Source: Candidatus Fermentithermobacillaceae bacterium (GTDB lineage: Bacteria > Bacillota > Sulfobacillia > Fermentithermobacillales > DUSS01). From it: a DNA stretch of 59,124 nt. Below the pieces are notes generated by a model. It was not told the DNA's origin. It did no database searches and saw only the letters and a program-made list of their open reading frames with translations. Positions 18,084-26,807 of the stretch are shown here, piece by piece. The translations under genes were made by a program, and so were the position numbers. The stretch lies in contig DYEQ01000015.1 in the NCBI GenBank assembly GCA_020725645.1, forward strand, positions 1-59,124, written 5' to 3'. The first letter of the stretch is position 1. Every line of letters begins with the position of its first letter.

Positions 18084-20429
18084 TCACTCAAAGCGTACCT
18101 TGCCCATACCAGCGAGGCTCACCGCGTACCAGATGCCCGTACTCATCCACGGCTCCGGTACATTCCGACTGACGGTTTCCGGCTTCTTTATAACGGAGTA
18201 CACCCGCTCCACGTATACCTCCGAGAAACCTCTAGGAAGATACCATCTACGGACATAGACACTGTTCATCACTTCTCTAACACCCTGTGTAAAAGCTCGC
18301 GACATGAGACCGATGAATTGGTCCCGGTGATAGATACCGTAATACCCTGTGTCCTCATCGATAAGCGATAGTCGCAGCGGATCTCCCGGCGCGATTTCCT
18401 TTCGTATGTATTCCTGTCGCTCATGTGGATTGAAACCCGGTAACCGGCCATCAACAAAGCTTTCTTCATCTATGTCGGTTTCGAGGCCCACTTCCATGCA
18501 GACCAGCCGATCCCTGCCGTTCGACTTTCTACCCAGTTCCATCCATCTTCCACCCGGGGAAGTCTTGAGCCATGTATATCTCCTCGGACGTGCCAGCAGT
18601 CCGAAGTCTCTCCGCGCTCTGGTAGCAGCTACGTAATAGACTCTGGCTTCCTCCATAGGATCATCAGCGCGATCAGACCCTTCGGGCTCTAACAGGTATA
18701 CTCGGTCATACTCACGCCCCTTGGATTGGTGAATGGTGCTGACGGTAAGCGCGGAGGACGTAGCTTCGTACAGCTCGTCGGGTAGCCGGCCATCGGTTGC
18801 CAGCGCCCGTCTCACTCTTTGGGCATCAACACTCGCTCCGTCTGTTCCGCCAAGTCTTTGGAACACATCGAAAAGGCGGTCGGGATCTTCCGGTACCGCG
18901 CACCCCGTCCCCCCTGCGTTTGTAAGGTCCTCGCGAGTCAGTCTGCGCCGCTCACCACCCAGCACATCAGCAAGCCAGGCCGGCAGAAGCCACCTACTGT
19001 GCTGCCTTCGAACGCCGTGTGCGATGTGCTGCTTCCAGAGATCACCTGAGACTTTCAATACCTCACCGTTGGTCCTGCATAGAATGGCCACTTTATCAGT
19101 GGTGTTTCCACGAACCAGGACACTGCTGTATTCATGTTCCAAAGGAAACGCCCTGAGACTATCGAGGAACTTGTGAACTCTCTCGGGATCTTCTGTTTCC
19201 AGAAGAGACCGGGATCTCGCCGCAAACACTGCCAGTTTGCCCGTTTGCCGTCTGTTGGTGGTCAGTTTGATCTCCTTCAACCTTTCGCCGTATTCTTCTC
19301 GTAGCCATTGCAGAAAACCTCTGGAGTTCAACTCTCCACGTACATCCCGTACGTTATAGTCGTATATCGCCTGCATGTGATCGCCGAGCAACGTAAATCC
19401 GCAGTCCACCGGCCTGTTTTTTAGAATGGTCTGAACCAGACGGGCCCGCACCCCGACAAGGTCCTGAATCTCGTCGACGATGAAATGCTTCATTGCCCGC
19501 AATATATCAGGATCGCTGTTTATCTCATCGATAACTTTCTCAATTCTGGTGTCGTAATCCCAGCTGCTGCAGTCGATCTCCCTGGCCACCAGTACAAGCG
19601 TTGCAAAAGAATCGAAAGTGCGTATGTCCAGCCTGGACAGGTCGTCCGAATACTTGCCTGCCTTTACGCCCGTAAGAAACCGTTCCCGGATCTCCCTTAC
19701 TGCTGCTCTGGTAAAGCATAACAGCAAAATGCTGCCTGCCTCGACCATCCTTTTCTCATCAACCATGTATTCGAGTTTACGTAAAAGCGCATACGTTTTA
19801 CCGGTACCCGGGCCAGCGAGGACGAGCGTCAGTTCGTTCGGCGTTCCGGTGATGATTGCCTCCTGTTCATCACGAGACAGCAGCTGTTGCTCTTCCAGAA
19901 CGGGAATCTCAGGTTCAGGTTCGATGGTTATGCGTTCGATCCGGTCGTCTTGCTCTTCGTACCCCAGTTCTTCGGTAGTCGGTTGCACCGGGAAGGGCAC
20001 GATTAACGGTTCTGTTTCTGGCGCTCGAGACTGTCTCTCGATTTCATCAGGCGAGACCGGTAGTACACTCCCTGAAACATAATCAGGACGACAGTCCGGG
20101 AAGTAGCGGCAATCGGTCTTGTAGCACCTGCACGCAACCCTGAATCCGTTACCGTCTTTCACCAGTCCCCAAACAATCTCATCCCGGTCGCCCAGAAGCG
20201 AGCAGTACATACCCGCTTCCCACTCGGCACGCTGCAAATCCGTCAAAAGGTGTGTATATCTGTCAAGAGAGACCGTTCCCTTAACCCAGTCCAGCCCGGC
20301 AAGACTCCTTAACATGGTTTCCAGACTCTTCCGGCCGTGCACCATTGATTGAAATTTGTGATCGGTGCGGAAATCCCCGTCAAGGATATAGACGTTGCTT
20401 GGACTGGTGACGTTGGACCGCCTAACCAC
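18084..20429 (-). CDS. UvrD-like SF1A helicase with N-terminal cysteine cluster
   Basis: A 781-aa protein with a complete UvrD/PcrA-type ATPase core. Motif I is LAGPGTGKTYALL (Walker A 206-212), Ia CFTRAAVREIRERF, Ib TFDSFATLV, II VDEIQDL (DEIQD 319-323), III LLGDHMQAIYDY, V STIHQSKGREYD, and VI YVAATRARRDF. The first ~200 residues are not helicase-like and contain Cys100, 102, 107 and 113 (C-x-C-x4-C-x5-C), a possible metal or Fe-S site. It overlaps the Hsp70 gene by 8 bp and precedes drmA by 9 bp. It occupies the place where class 2 DISARM normally has drmE or class 1 has drmD; I cannot say whether it is homologous to DrmE. The expected activity is 3'-5' DNA unwinding. Confidence 0.85.
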   Translation of the reverse strand: MVRRSNVTSPSNVYILDGDFRTDHKFQSMVHGRKSLETMLRSLAGLDWVKGTVSLDRYTHLLTDLQRAEWEAGMYCSLLGDRDEIVWGLVKDGNGFRVACRCYKTDCRYFPDCRPDYVSGSVLPVSPDEIERQSRAPETEPLIVPFPVQPTTEELGYEEQDDRIERITIEPEPEIPVLEEQQLLSRDEQEAIITGTPNELTLVLAGPGTGKTYALLRKLEYMVDEKRMVEAGSILLLCFTRAAVREIRERFLTGVKAGKYSDDLSRLDIRTFDSFATLVLVAREIDCSSWDYDTRIEKVIDEINSDPDILRAMKHFIVDEIQDLVGVRARLVQTILKNRPVDCGFTLLGDHMQAIYDYNVRDVRGELNSRGFLQWLREEYGERLKEIKLTTNRRQTGKLAVFAARSRSLLETEDPERVHKFLDSLRAFPLEHEYSSVLVRGNTTDKVAILCRTNGEVLKVSGDLWKQHIAHGVRRQHSRWLLPAWLADVLGGERRRLTREDLTNAGGTGCAVPEDPDRLFDVFQRLGGTDGASVDAQRVRRALATDGRLPDELYEATSSALTVSTIHQSKGREYDRVYLLEPEGSDRADDPMEEARVYYVAATRARRDFGLLARPRRYTWLKTSPGGRWMELGRKSNGRDRLVCMEVGLETDIDEESFVDGRLPGFNPHERQEYIRKEIAPGDPLRLSLIDEDTGYYGIYHRDQFIGLMSRAFTQGVREVMNSVYVRRWYLPRGFSEVYVERVYSVIKKPETVSRNVPEPWMSTGIWYAVSLAGMGKVRFE

Positions 20430-21864
20430 CGTCCGCCACCTCCAGCCGGGTGACGGGTAGCTGGTAGTTGACGCGAAGGCCGTTGTAAACCCACTCTCTG
20501 GTCGTACGCGCTGACCTGTTCATGCTCCTGGCCTGGATGTGCAGGATCAAGTCGCGGTCAATCTCTGCGCAAACTTCAATCTTCTCGCGGAAGAAACCGA
20601 AGCTCGGTACATTCAGGTACCCCAAGGTCCCACCCGACCCGTCAGCGAAAACAAGGCTGGCGGCAGGATCATCTTCCACCAGCGCAAAGACAGCAGAAGC
20701 GCGCTCCCCTGCGACCGCGGGTTCACCTTCACGCAGAAGAGGATAAAGGGTGCCATCAGACATGACTACCCCCAGGGTCTGCGCCAGAGTGTGTACGCCT
20801 GGACTAACACTCAAACTGGCCGCCCCGTGGGCCACACTCCACTCGGATTCGGGCGGATAGAACTCCTTTCCCCTCCACGACCTGGCGATGCGTTCGCTCA
20901 GAGGTCGGAGGTTGACGCTGCCGCCTACCATGAGGATACAATCCAGCTGATCTATGCTCATGCCCGCCCGGCGAACGCAATCTTCAAAACATTGCACGGC
21001 CTGATCAACAACAGGGCCAATGAGCTGTGAGAATTTTCCAAACTCCACGTCCTCATGTACGAAGCGTACGTCACCGTAATTCACGATTTGTATTTCTACC
21101 AGATCGTCCCAGGTTAGGTCCTTCTTTGCTTGCTCACATGCAGCCAGCATTTTGTCACGGGCTTCAGGAGCCATCTGATCGAATGATACTTTCCGGCCTG
21201 CCTCGCTCATTATTCGATTGTGCATCCACTCGGCCAGCAACCTGTCAATATGGTCCCCTGCCTTGTCCAGACCCGCCGTCGCGATTTCTTTGACACGGCC
21301 ATTTCTGTTCTCGATTACAGATACGTCCAGCGTACCCCCTCCCCAGTCAAACACACCGACTCGGACACAGTGGCCCACTTCCTCATAGTGACAGAACAGG
21401 GCAGCCGTTGGCTCGCTGACAAAACTCTTTATCTCTATACCGGCGTGATGCGCAGCCTTCCGGAGCGCCGCCCGCTTGCCGGCCGGAAAACCTACCGGCA
21501 CCGCGACGACAGCTTCTCTGAGAGCATCCTGTTCCCCCAGCCTTTCGGAGACTCTTCTCTTTAGAGCAGCAAGTACCTGGGCCGCGACCATCTCCGGGGT
21601 CCAGACTCGACCGGCAATGTTCCAGACTCTTCCCGAATCCAGAAGGGTCTTAACCGAGGTGATTATTTCGCAGGACCCGCGCAGTTCCTCTCTTCTGCGC
21701 CATGCCTCACGACCGCAGTAAACCTGGCCCGTCGCTCGATCGATAATGACTATGGACGGAAATGGATTCCCGTAACCATCTGTAAACTTGATAAGCCTTC
21801 TGCCATCCTCGATCCCCACGCAGGCACTGTTGGTCGTGCCGAAATCGATCCCGAAATGCATCAT
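20422..21864 (-). CDS. Hsp70-family ATPase (short DnaK-like), defence-associated
   Basis: A 480-aa Hsp70 relative. The actin-fold ATPase signatures are present: phosphate 1 (IDFGTTNSACV, 6-16), phosphate 2 (VFDWGGGTLDVSVI) and the adenosine motif region (LMVGGSVNLRPL), with FVSEPTAALF in between. After ~370 residues only a short beta-rich tail remains, so the protein lacks most of the substrate-binding lid of a ~610-640-aa DnaK. It is not the housekeeping chaperone: there is no grpE or dnaJ, and it lies inside the drmA-drmB operon, overlapping the coiled-coil gene by 4 bp (ATGA) and the UvrD-like gene by 8 bp. The inferred role is ATP-dependent remodelling or assembly of the defence complex, possibly with the two upstream proteins. 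Confidence 0.88.
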   Translation of the reverse strand: MMHFGIDFGTTNSACVGIEDGRRLIKFTDGYGNPFPSIVIIDRATGQVYCGREAWRRREELRGSCEIITSVKTLLDSGRVWNIAGRVWTPEMVAAQVLAALKRRVSERLGEQDALREAVVAVPVGFPAGKRAALRKAAHHAGIEIKSFVSEPTAALFCHYEEVGHCVRVGVFDWGGGTLDVSVIENRNGRVKEIATAGLDKAGDHIDRLLAEWMHNRIMSEAGRKVSFDQMAPEARDKMLAACEQAKKDLTWDDLVEIQIVNYGDVRFVHEDVEFGKFSQLIGPVVDQAVQCFEDCVRRAGMSIDQLDCILMVGGSVNLRPLSERIARSWRGKEFYPPESEWSVAHGAASLSVSPGVHTLAQTLGVVMSDGTLYPLLREGEPAVAGERASAVFALVEDDPAASLVFADGSGGTLGYLNVPSFGFFREKIEVCAEIDRDLILHIQARSMNRSARTTREWVYNGLRVNYQLPVTRLEVADGG

Positions 21865-23240
21865 GCCAGTCCAATCCCCTCATTAACCAGCTCGTGAAAA
21901 ACCTTGCCGAGGGTAAACTCAAGGCATGCGAGAAGCTCTTGCCCGGAAAGCTCCCTCCGCCCTTCGAGATACCTTCCGTAGTGTGGATGCAACTTCTCCG
22001 CCAATCTGTTCTTGAACTCTCGGAGGACCTGATCACATTCCTGATCGATCCTGGATTTGAGCTTTTCTACGTCCTGACGATGCGCATCCTTCTCCTCGAC
22101 AAGAGCATTCGATAAAGCCCTGTTCTGCCTTTGAATTTCAGCGATCTGAGTCTGCAGGTTGGAAATCGTACTCTGATAATCAGCGTTGAGGGTATTAAGC
22201 TCTGAGAGCTGTCTCTCCGCATCGGCAATCTTCTGTTTGGTAAGGAGGGAATCTGTCTCCAGTGATCTCACGCGGTCCCTTAACCAGGAATTCTCCGCTT
22301 CCAAATCGTGCGCGGCCTTCTTGAATTGACTCAACAAGTCTATACATCTTTGTATCATCGGCTTCAGAGACGTGCCAGATGCCGCCTTGGCGGATTCACC
22401 GCAAGGGATCGTTGCCGATTTCCCATCCTGCACTGTTTCAGAGCCCGCAGGTTGCCCATAACCAGACCCGCCAGCTGTCTGCTCATTCGGTGTAGAAAGT
22501 GCAGATTCTTTTTTCTCGTCTCCGTCGATACGCCACGAAATGGTCCTGACCAGGCCAATCGCCTCCAATCGCCGCTGCACGTCCACCGGCCATTTGCTCG
22601 TGGTCTTTTCGAATTGTGCAGTCAGGTTCGCACCCAGCACGATTCGTCCACCGCTGTACTGTTCCAGCCAGTAAAGAACATCCGCCGTCAGAGCAGGATT
22701 GTATTCGGCTCCATCGAGTAGCCCGGAGAATACCATTACGGCAATGCTGGATATCTCAGATGCTGTGAAATCGAATCCCGCGAGGGATATTCTGAAGAGT
22801 TTCTCGGTCACCAGCAGTTCTTTTCGGAAACGAGTTGCAAGCGGCCGTGGAGGCGGTGCTGTTCCGTTCCGGGTGAGCCGACTGCAGAGATCGATCAGGA
22901 AACGCACCGCCATTTGTGCGTCAATAGAAACAAAAGCTGCGATGAACGTGATCTTCCTGTACGGCTCCGCATCGCCTCTCAGAACGTTTTCGTCGAGAAG
23001 GAGCCGCACCAACCGCTCCCTGTAGTCGCCGTCACCTTCCTTCCACAGGTCCACAACCGTGCGGCAACATTCCTCGGGCAATTCTGTGAGCAGACGGCAG
23101 GCTCGATCCACGTACTGAATATCGAGGAGCAGTGCCCGCAGTCTGTCGCAGGCAGCTTCGCAATCCCTTTTCCCCAGCCGGCTCCCATTCTTCTTGTACT
23201 TCTTCGCCAGCTCTTCGAGCTCTCTAAGAGCTTCCCCCAT
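21861..23240 (-). CDS. Coiled-coil protein of unknown function, Hsp70 partner candidate
   Basis: A 459-aa protein not recognised as a known family. Residues ~1-225 are helical and globular-looking. Residues ~235-295 are a polar Gly/Ser/Ala-rich linker. Residues ~300-400 form a clear coiled coil (LEAENSWLRDRVRSLE, QIAEIQRQNRALSNAL), followed by a compact C-terminal segment (NRLAEKLHPHYGRYLEGRR). The stop overlaps the Hsp70 start by 4 bp, a strong sign of stoichiometric coupling. A long coiled coil with a small end domain recalls GrpE-type exchange factors in architecture only; this is speculation without sequence support. It lies 6 bp after the large unknown gene. Confidence 0.75.
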   Translation of the reverse strand: MGEALRELEELAKKYKKNGSRLGKRDCEAACDRLRALLLDIQYVDRACRLLTELPEECCRTVVDLWKEGDGDYRERLVRLLLDENVLRGDAEPYRKITFIAAFVSIDAQMAVRFLIDLCSRLTRNGTAPPPRPLATRFRKELLVTEKLFRISLAGFDFTASEISSIAVMVFSGLLDGAEYNPALTADVLYWLEQYSGGRIVLGANLTAQFEKTTSKWPVDVQRRLEAIGLVRTISWRIDGDEKKESALSTPNEQTAGGSGYGQPAGSETVQDGKSATIPCGESAKAASGTSLKPMIQRCIDLLSQFKKAAHDLEAENSWLRDRVRSLETDSLLTKQKIADAERQLSELNTLNADYQSTISNLQTQIAEIQRQNRALSNALVEEKDAHRQDVEKLKSRIDQECDQVLREFKNRLAEKLHPHYGRYLEGRRELSGQELLACLEFTLGKVFHELVNEGIGLA

Positions 23241-23246
23241 TGCCCT

Positions 23247-26200
23247 TCACCTCCTGGCAAGCTGTTCCAGAATGTCTTTCTTGTCGGGAGAAGCAGGAAT
23301 CTGGTCCCTGAGCCGCAACAACTGTTCTCCCAGTTCGGCTTTCTCCCCAGGGTCCGAACAGGAGTGCAACAGCAGCAGCAACAACAGCCAGTCCTGGACG
23401 ACAGGGCAATCCGACCCCTTAACAGTAGGCGTTCTGCCCAGTCCGGCTGCTGTCTCGAGAAGCACTTTATCCTCTTCACGCAGCGGCAGGTACTTCAATA
23501 TGTTCGTGTGAAGTTCTCGCATTGTACCAGGGTTCTCGCTGTTCAGAGTCTTCACGACGCGTTCCAGGAGAGAAAAAACTTGTTCAAGGTTAACGCCAGG
23601 CCCTTTGGCCTGAATAAACTCCGTTGCTGCTCTTAACCTGGCAAGACGAAGCAAGAGAAGAACGTGTAGAACATCCCGCAATTCCTCCAGCAAGGGAGGG
23701 ACTTCTCCCAGGTTATTCAGCAGCGCCAGCGCACTCTCGGCATGGCCGCAGTGATAGTACACCCAGGCCCTCGTCAGGACATGGCCGTTACGTATACACG
23801 CTATCTGACTCCGGAATCTGGTCTGGTGGCGCACAACCTCATCGGACCACCGCGAAAGACCGGGTATCCCAGAGCCGCTTATATCGAGAATGCTTCTTAC
23901 ATTCTCTCTCCACCTCTGTACGGGCGGGACAACCTCCTCTCCGTCAGCTGGACGTTCTCCAGACCAGTGGCCGGACTGAAAACTAACCAGAAAACCCAGT
24001 AACTGCCGCAACTTTTGATCCTGAATCCGGTCGATCCAGTTGACTCTGTTGCCCGATACCAGGACGTGGACGTCATCAAAGACAGAGGCACACGCAAAGA
24101 GCGAGAAAACCCACTCGTCCAGCAAGGGGTGATACTGCGGAACGCGGCTCAGGTCGTAGCACCGTCCATTCGTAGTTCCCCGGCAGAGTTTTGTACATAG
24201 GTCCAGCACCTTATACAAGTCTCGAGTCGTACAGACAGAGATAGAGCAACTGTCTCCCGCGCATACAGATGCGGACACGGAGCCCAGATCTATTATCACG
24301 GCACCCGTACTCACGGTGTGCCCGCCGGTCACGACGACCACTTCGTTGATCGAATGACCGCTTTCGCGAGCCAGTCTCAGGAGCTGCCTGGAAGAAATGC
24401 GCGACAGGCCACGAGTATCGAATGTCACCGAGATCTGACTCGCGGGCCGCTGCCACAACGCAACTCCGCCTTCGGAACCGGGATACCCTGTCAGGGAGAA
24501 GTCCACTTCCTCCTCCAGATCACTCAAAACGAGATAGCGAACTGCCTTCCCATCGGTAGAATACAAACGGGCGCGGAAAACTGGAATACTGATGTTCACG
24601 GCAAGCCCCGGGCACTCAATGGTACCCCTGACTTGCTGGAGTGTTTCCGGAACGACCCATTTCCGGCCCCGTGGGTCGACGTGGTAACATCCCTCAAGTT
24701 TCAAACGTCCCGGGAATTCCTCATCGATCTCTACGGAAGATGTTTCATTGAAGGAATACAGTCGGCGCTCGAAACGTATGTCAACCCGCGGCAGGAACAA
24801 GAATTCCTTTTCAGCGAGGGCAGGGTCAATACCGGGCCTGCCTGTCCTGCCGATAGCATAGAGGGAGAAACGACCGCTTGCAGGAGCTGATCCCTTGATG
24901 TCTTTTACGATTTCCCCGAGTTCCTCCTCACTCCTTATTCGCACGAAGCCAGAATTGGAGAAATAGAACAGGACGACCCTGCGCTGGTCAAGTTGCCCCG
25001 GGTCAGAGATTGCCAGGGCCGGCAGTGAACCGGAAAACACGTCCGCCCACGCGTCTGCACACCAGAGCCTGAACCTTTCCGGTTCAACCCATTCCAGACT
25101 GACGTCCAGATCGTCTCCTTCCAACTCATACCCGGCGACGGTAGTTCCTGGTTCAATCAGGACCCGGTAAGCACGGTAACCAACATTGCCCGGCACAAAC
25201 ACTCGGCCCAGTTCGCAAATCACACGGCAGGGTGGATTATAGCCCTCAGGAATCAGAAGCCAGTATTCACCCGGGTCAACCTTCCTTCCCCGGGGCACAA
25301 AACCGCACCTTGTGTCAAAGAGTGCCGGCAGTCCATCGGGCAACCATCCTGGAATTATCCATTCCTCGAAACGGCCTTCCCGTTCCACTATTGAGCCGGT
25401 ATAGTAATCAGACCAGGCCTCTGCTCTTGTTAACGGAGTCAACGGAAACCGCCAGAAGTCCGCCACAGCAGGGGATCTCACTCCGTCCGCGTAGGTGGGT
25501 GCAGGAAAACGTATGGCCAAACATCGTTCCTCCGGCATGAAGACCAGCCGGGGCCTCAAAGCAGCCGCAACCGGGCCCTTCCTACCACGTTCGTGATAAG
25601 GATCCTCGAAACGTATCAGGAACTCGTCCCAGAAATCAGGCTGATAACCGGGCAGTTCTTTGAGATCCGCCAGCGTCAGGTATCCCTTCTGGTAGAATGC
25701 AAGGAGCTGACAGACCTGCATTGTGAACTTCCATCCTGCGACATCATTAAGAAAGCCTTTCAGATACTGGGAGCAGTTCATGAGGGCAATACGACGCTGG
25801 AATTCCAGATAATCCATTGTCAGAACGACATTCCACGATCTGAAACCTTTGATCTGCCTCACAATTCCCGCGAGCGAGGATATGTAGCGTCTCGATACTC
25901 CGCACTGTTCAAGTATGCTACCAACATATCTGAAAGGTCCGGTTCGCGTAACCCTTCTCAGACCAAGGAGCTCCAATTGCCTTTCAATGACTCTTCCTAG
26001 CATCTCGTGGTTAGCAGGAGAATTTTCTATGCGTAAGAGCCGGCAGAAATGTGTCCAGAAGCCTTCTTCATCGTAATAATGGTAAGCGCAGTTGACAGCC
26101 AGCACCAGCAGGGCTGACGCATAAAGACTGTTCTGAAGCGCCGTGTACCAGTTGAACTGTTCTGCAAGCCGATTCAGGAGATCAGCATGCAGGTATATCT

Positions 26201-26276
26201 CCCCTACATATTTGCAGTGCCGTAGTCTTTCCTGCCACTCAGGTGCAAGAGCAGCGATATTGCAGTCCGGCACCAT
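23247..26276 (-). CDS. Large protein of unknown function, first gene of the DISARM-like operon
   Basis: About 1009 aa from the ATG at 26276 (MVPDCNIAALAPEW), preceded by a GCGGGG stretch; the frame is open back to a TTG at 26375, giving 1042 aa. I recognise no catalytic motif. The N-terminal third is helical and aromatic (FNWYTALQNSLYASALLVL, then EEGFWTHFCRLL), the middle is rich in short beta-type segments with many Trp/Arg/Pro, and the C-terminal ~150 residues are helical and leucine-rich. No transmembrane segment or signal peptide is evident. It is 6 bp upstream of the coiled-coil gene and opens the eight-gene operon. Possible roles are substrate scaffold or sensor for the Hsp70 module, inferred only from context. 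Confidence 0.75.
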   Translation of the reverse strand: MVPDCNIAALAPEWQERLRHCKYVGEIYLHADLLNRLAEQFNWYTALQNSLYASALLVLAVNCAYHYYDEEGFWTHFCRLLRIENSPANHEMLGRVIERQLELLGLRRVTRTGPFRYVGSILEQCGVSRRYISSLAGIVRQIKGFRSWNVVLTMDYLEFQRRIALMNCSQYLKGFLNDVAGWKFTMQVCQLLAFYQKGYLTLADLKELPGYQPDFWDEFLIRFEDPYHERGRKGPVAAALRPRLVFMPEERCLAIRFPAPTYADGVRSPAVADFWRFPLTPLTRAEAWSDYYTGSIVEREGRFEEWIIPGWLPDGLPALFDTRCGFVPRGRKVDPGEYWLLIPEGYNPPCRVICELGRVFVPGNVGYRAYRVLIEPGTTVAGYELEGDDLDVSLEWVEPERFRLWCADAWADVFSGSLPALAISDPGQLDQRRVVLFYFSNSGFVRIRSEEELGEIVKDIKGSAPASGRFSLYAIGRTGRPGIDPALAEKEFLFLPRVDIRFERRLYSFNETSSVEIDEEFPGRLKLEGCYHVDPRGRKWVVPETLQQVRGTIECPGLAVNISIPVFRARLYSTDGKAVRYLVLSDLEEEVDFSLTGYPGSEGGVALWQRPASQISVTFDTRGLSRISSRQLLRLARESGHSINEVVVVTGGHTVSTGAVIIDLGSVSASVCAGDSCSISVCTTRDLYKVLDLCTKLCRGTTNGRCYDLSRVPQYHPLLDEWVFSLFACASVFDDVHVLVSGNRVNWIDRIQDQKLRQLLGFLVSFQSGHWSGERPADGEEVVPPVQRWRENVRSILDISGSGIPGLSRWSDEVVRHQTRFRSQIACIRNGHVLTRAWVYYHCGHAESALALLNNLGEVPPLLEELRDVLHVLLLLRLARLRAATEFIQAKGPGVNLEQVFSLLERVVKTLNSENPGTMRELHTNILKYLPLREEDKVLLETAAGLGRTPTVKGSDCPVVQDWLLLLLLLHSCSDPGEKAELGEQLLRLRDQIPASPDKKDILEQLARR

Positions 26277-26375
26277 AACACCCCGCCCAGACGAAATGAT
26301 TTCTCTATCGCAATGCTGCACCGGGCATCCGTTCCGAGCCGTCCAAGAATACTGATTGTTGACAGCCCGTCCCAA

Positions 26376-26800
26376 TTTGTTTAAGCAATACCCATCCTAA
26401 CAGGCAGGTATTCCCTGTTACTATCCAGGATCCCTGCCCCAAGCATCGGGCTCTTGGGCGGACGCTCTTCCGAAGCCATTCTCCAATGACATCTTTCCGG
26501 CTACGGCCCGGTAAATGCACGCACGATCCAGCACTCGCGGCGGTGAATGTCCACAAAGCCAACGGATGTTTTTCCGTCCTATCCCGAGAACTGGATCTGA
26601 CAACCAGCGTCATAGATTGGTGCACCCTTTCAAGCAAGCGCCGGGATTCGACAAACCGTGTCTTCTATGCAGTTGTCTCGAATTCCTCCGTTACCACGAT
26701 TCGGCAGTTTTCCGGGTATGACACCCGGTCGCGCAATCGCCTTCAGTCTCTACAACTCCGGGCCTATCCAACGGAATAGCACCGTCGACGGTATGAGTAA
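26376..26800. other. Gap between DISARM-like operon and ISLre2, 425 bp
   Basis: This gap contains the expected promoter region of the long minus-strand operon and the left flank of the insertion sequence. Frames on both strands are short and lack protein character. No clear promoter hexamers, terminator or tRNA were seen. Confidence 0.45.
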
Positions 26801-26807
26801 AATGTTT

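Noticed and set aside
22914-23636. A 240-codon plus-strand open frame
   Set aside because: Antisense to the coiled-coil and large unknown genes, which are tightly packed and overlap their neighbours as real genes do.
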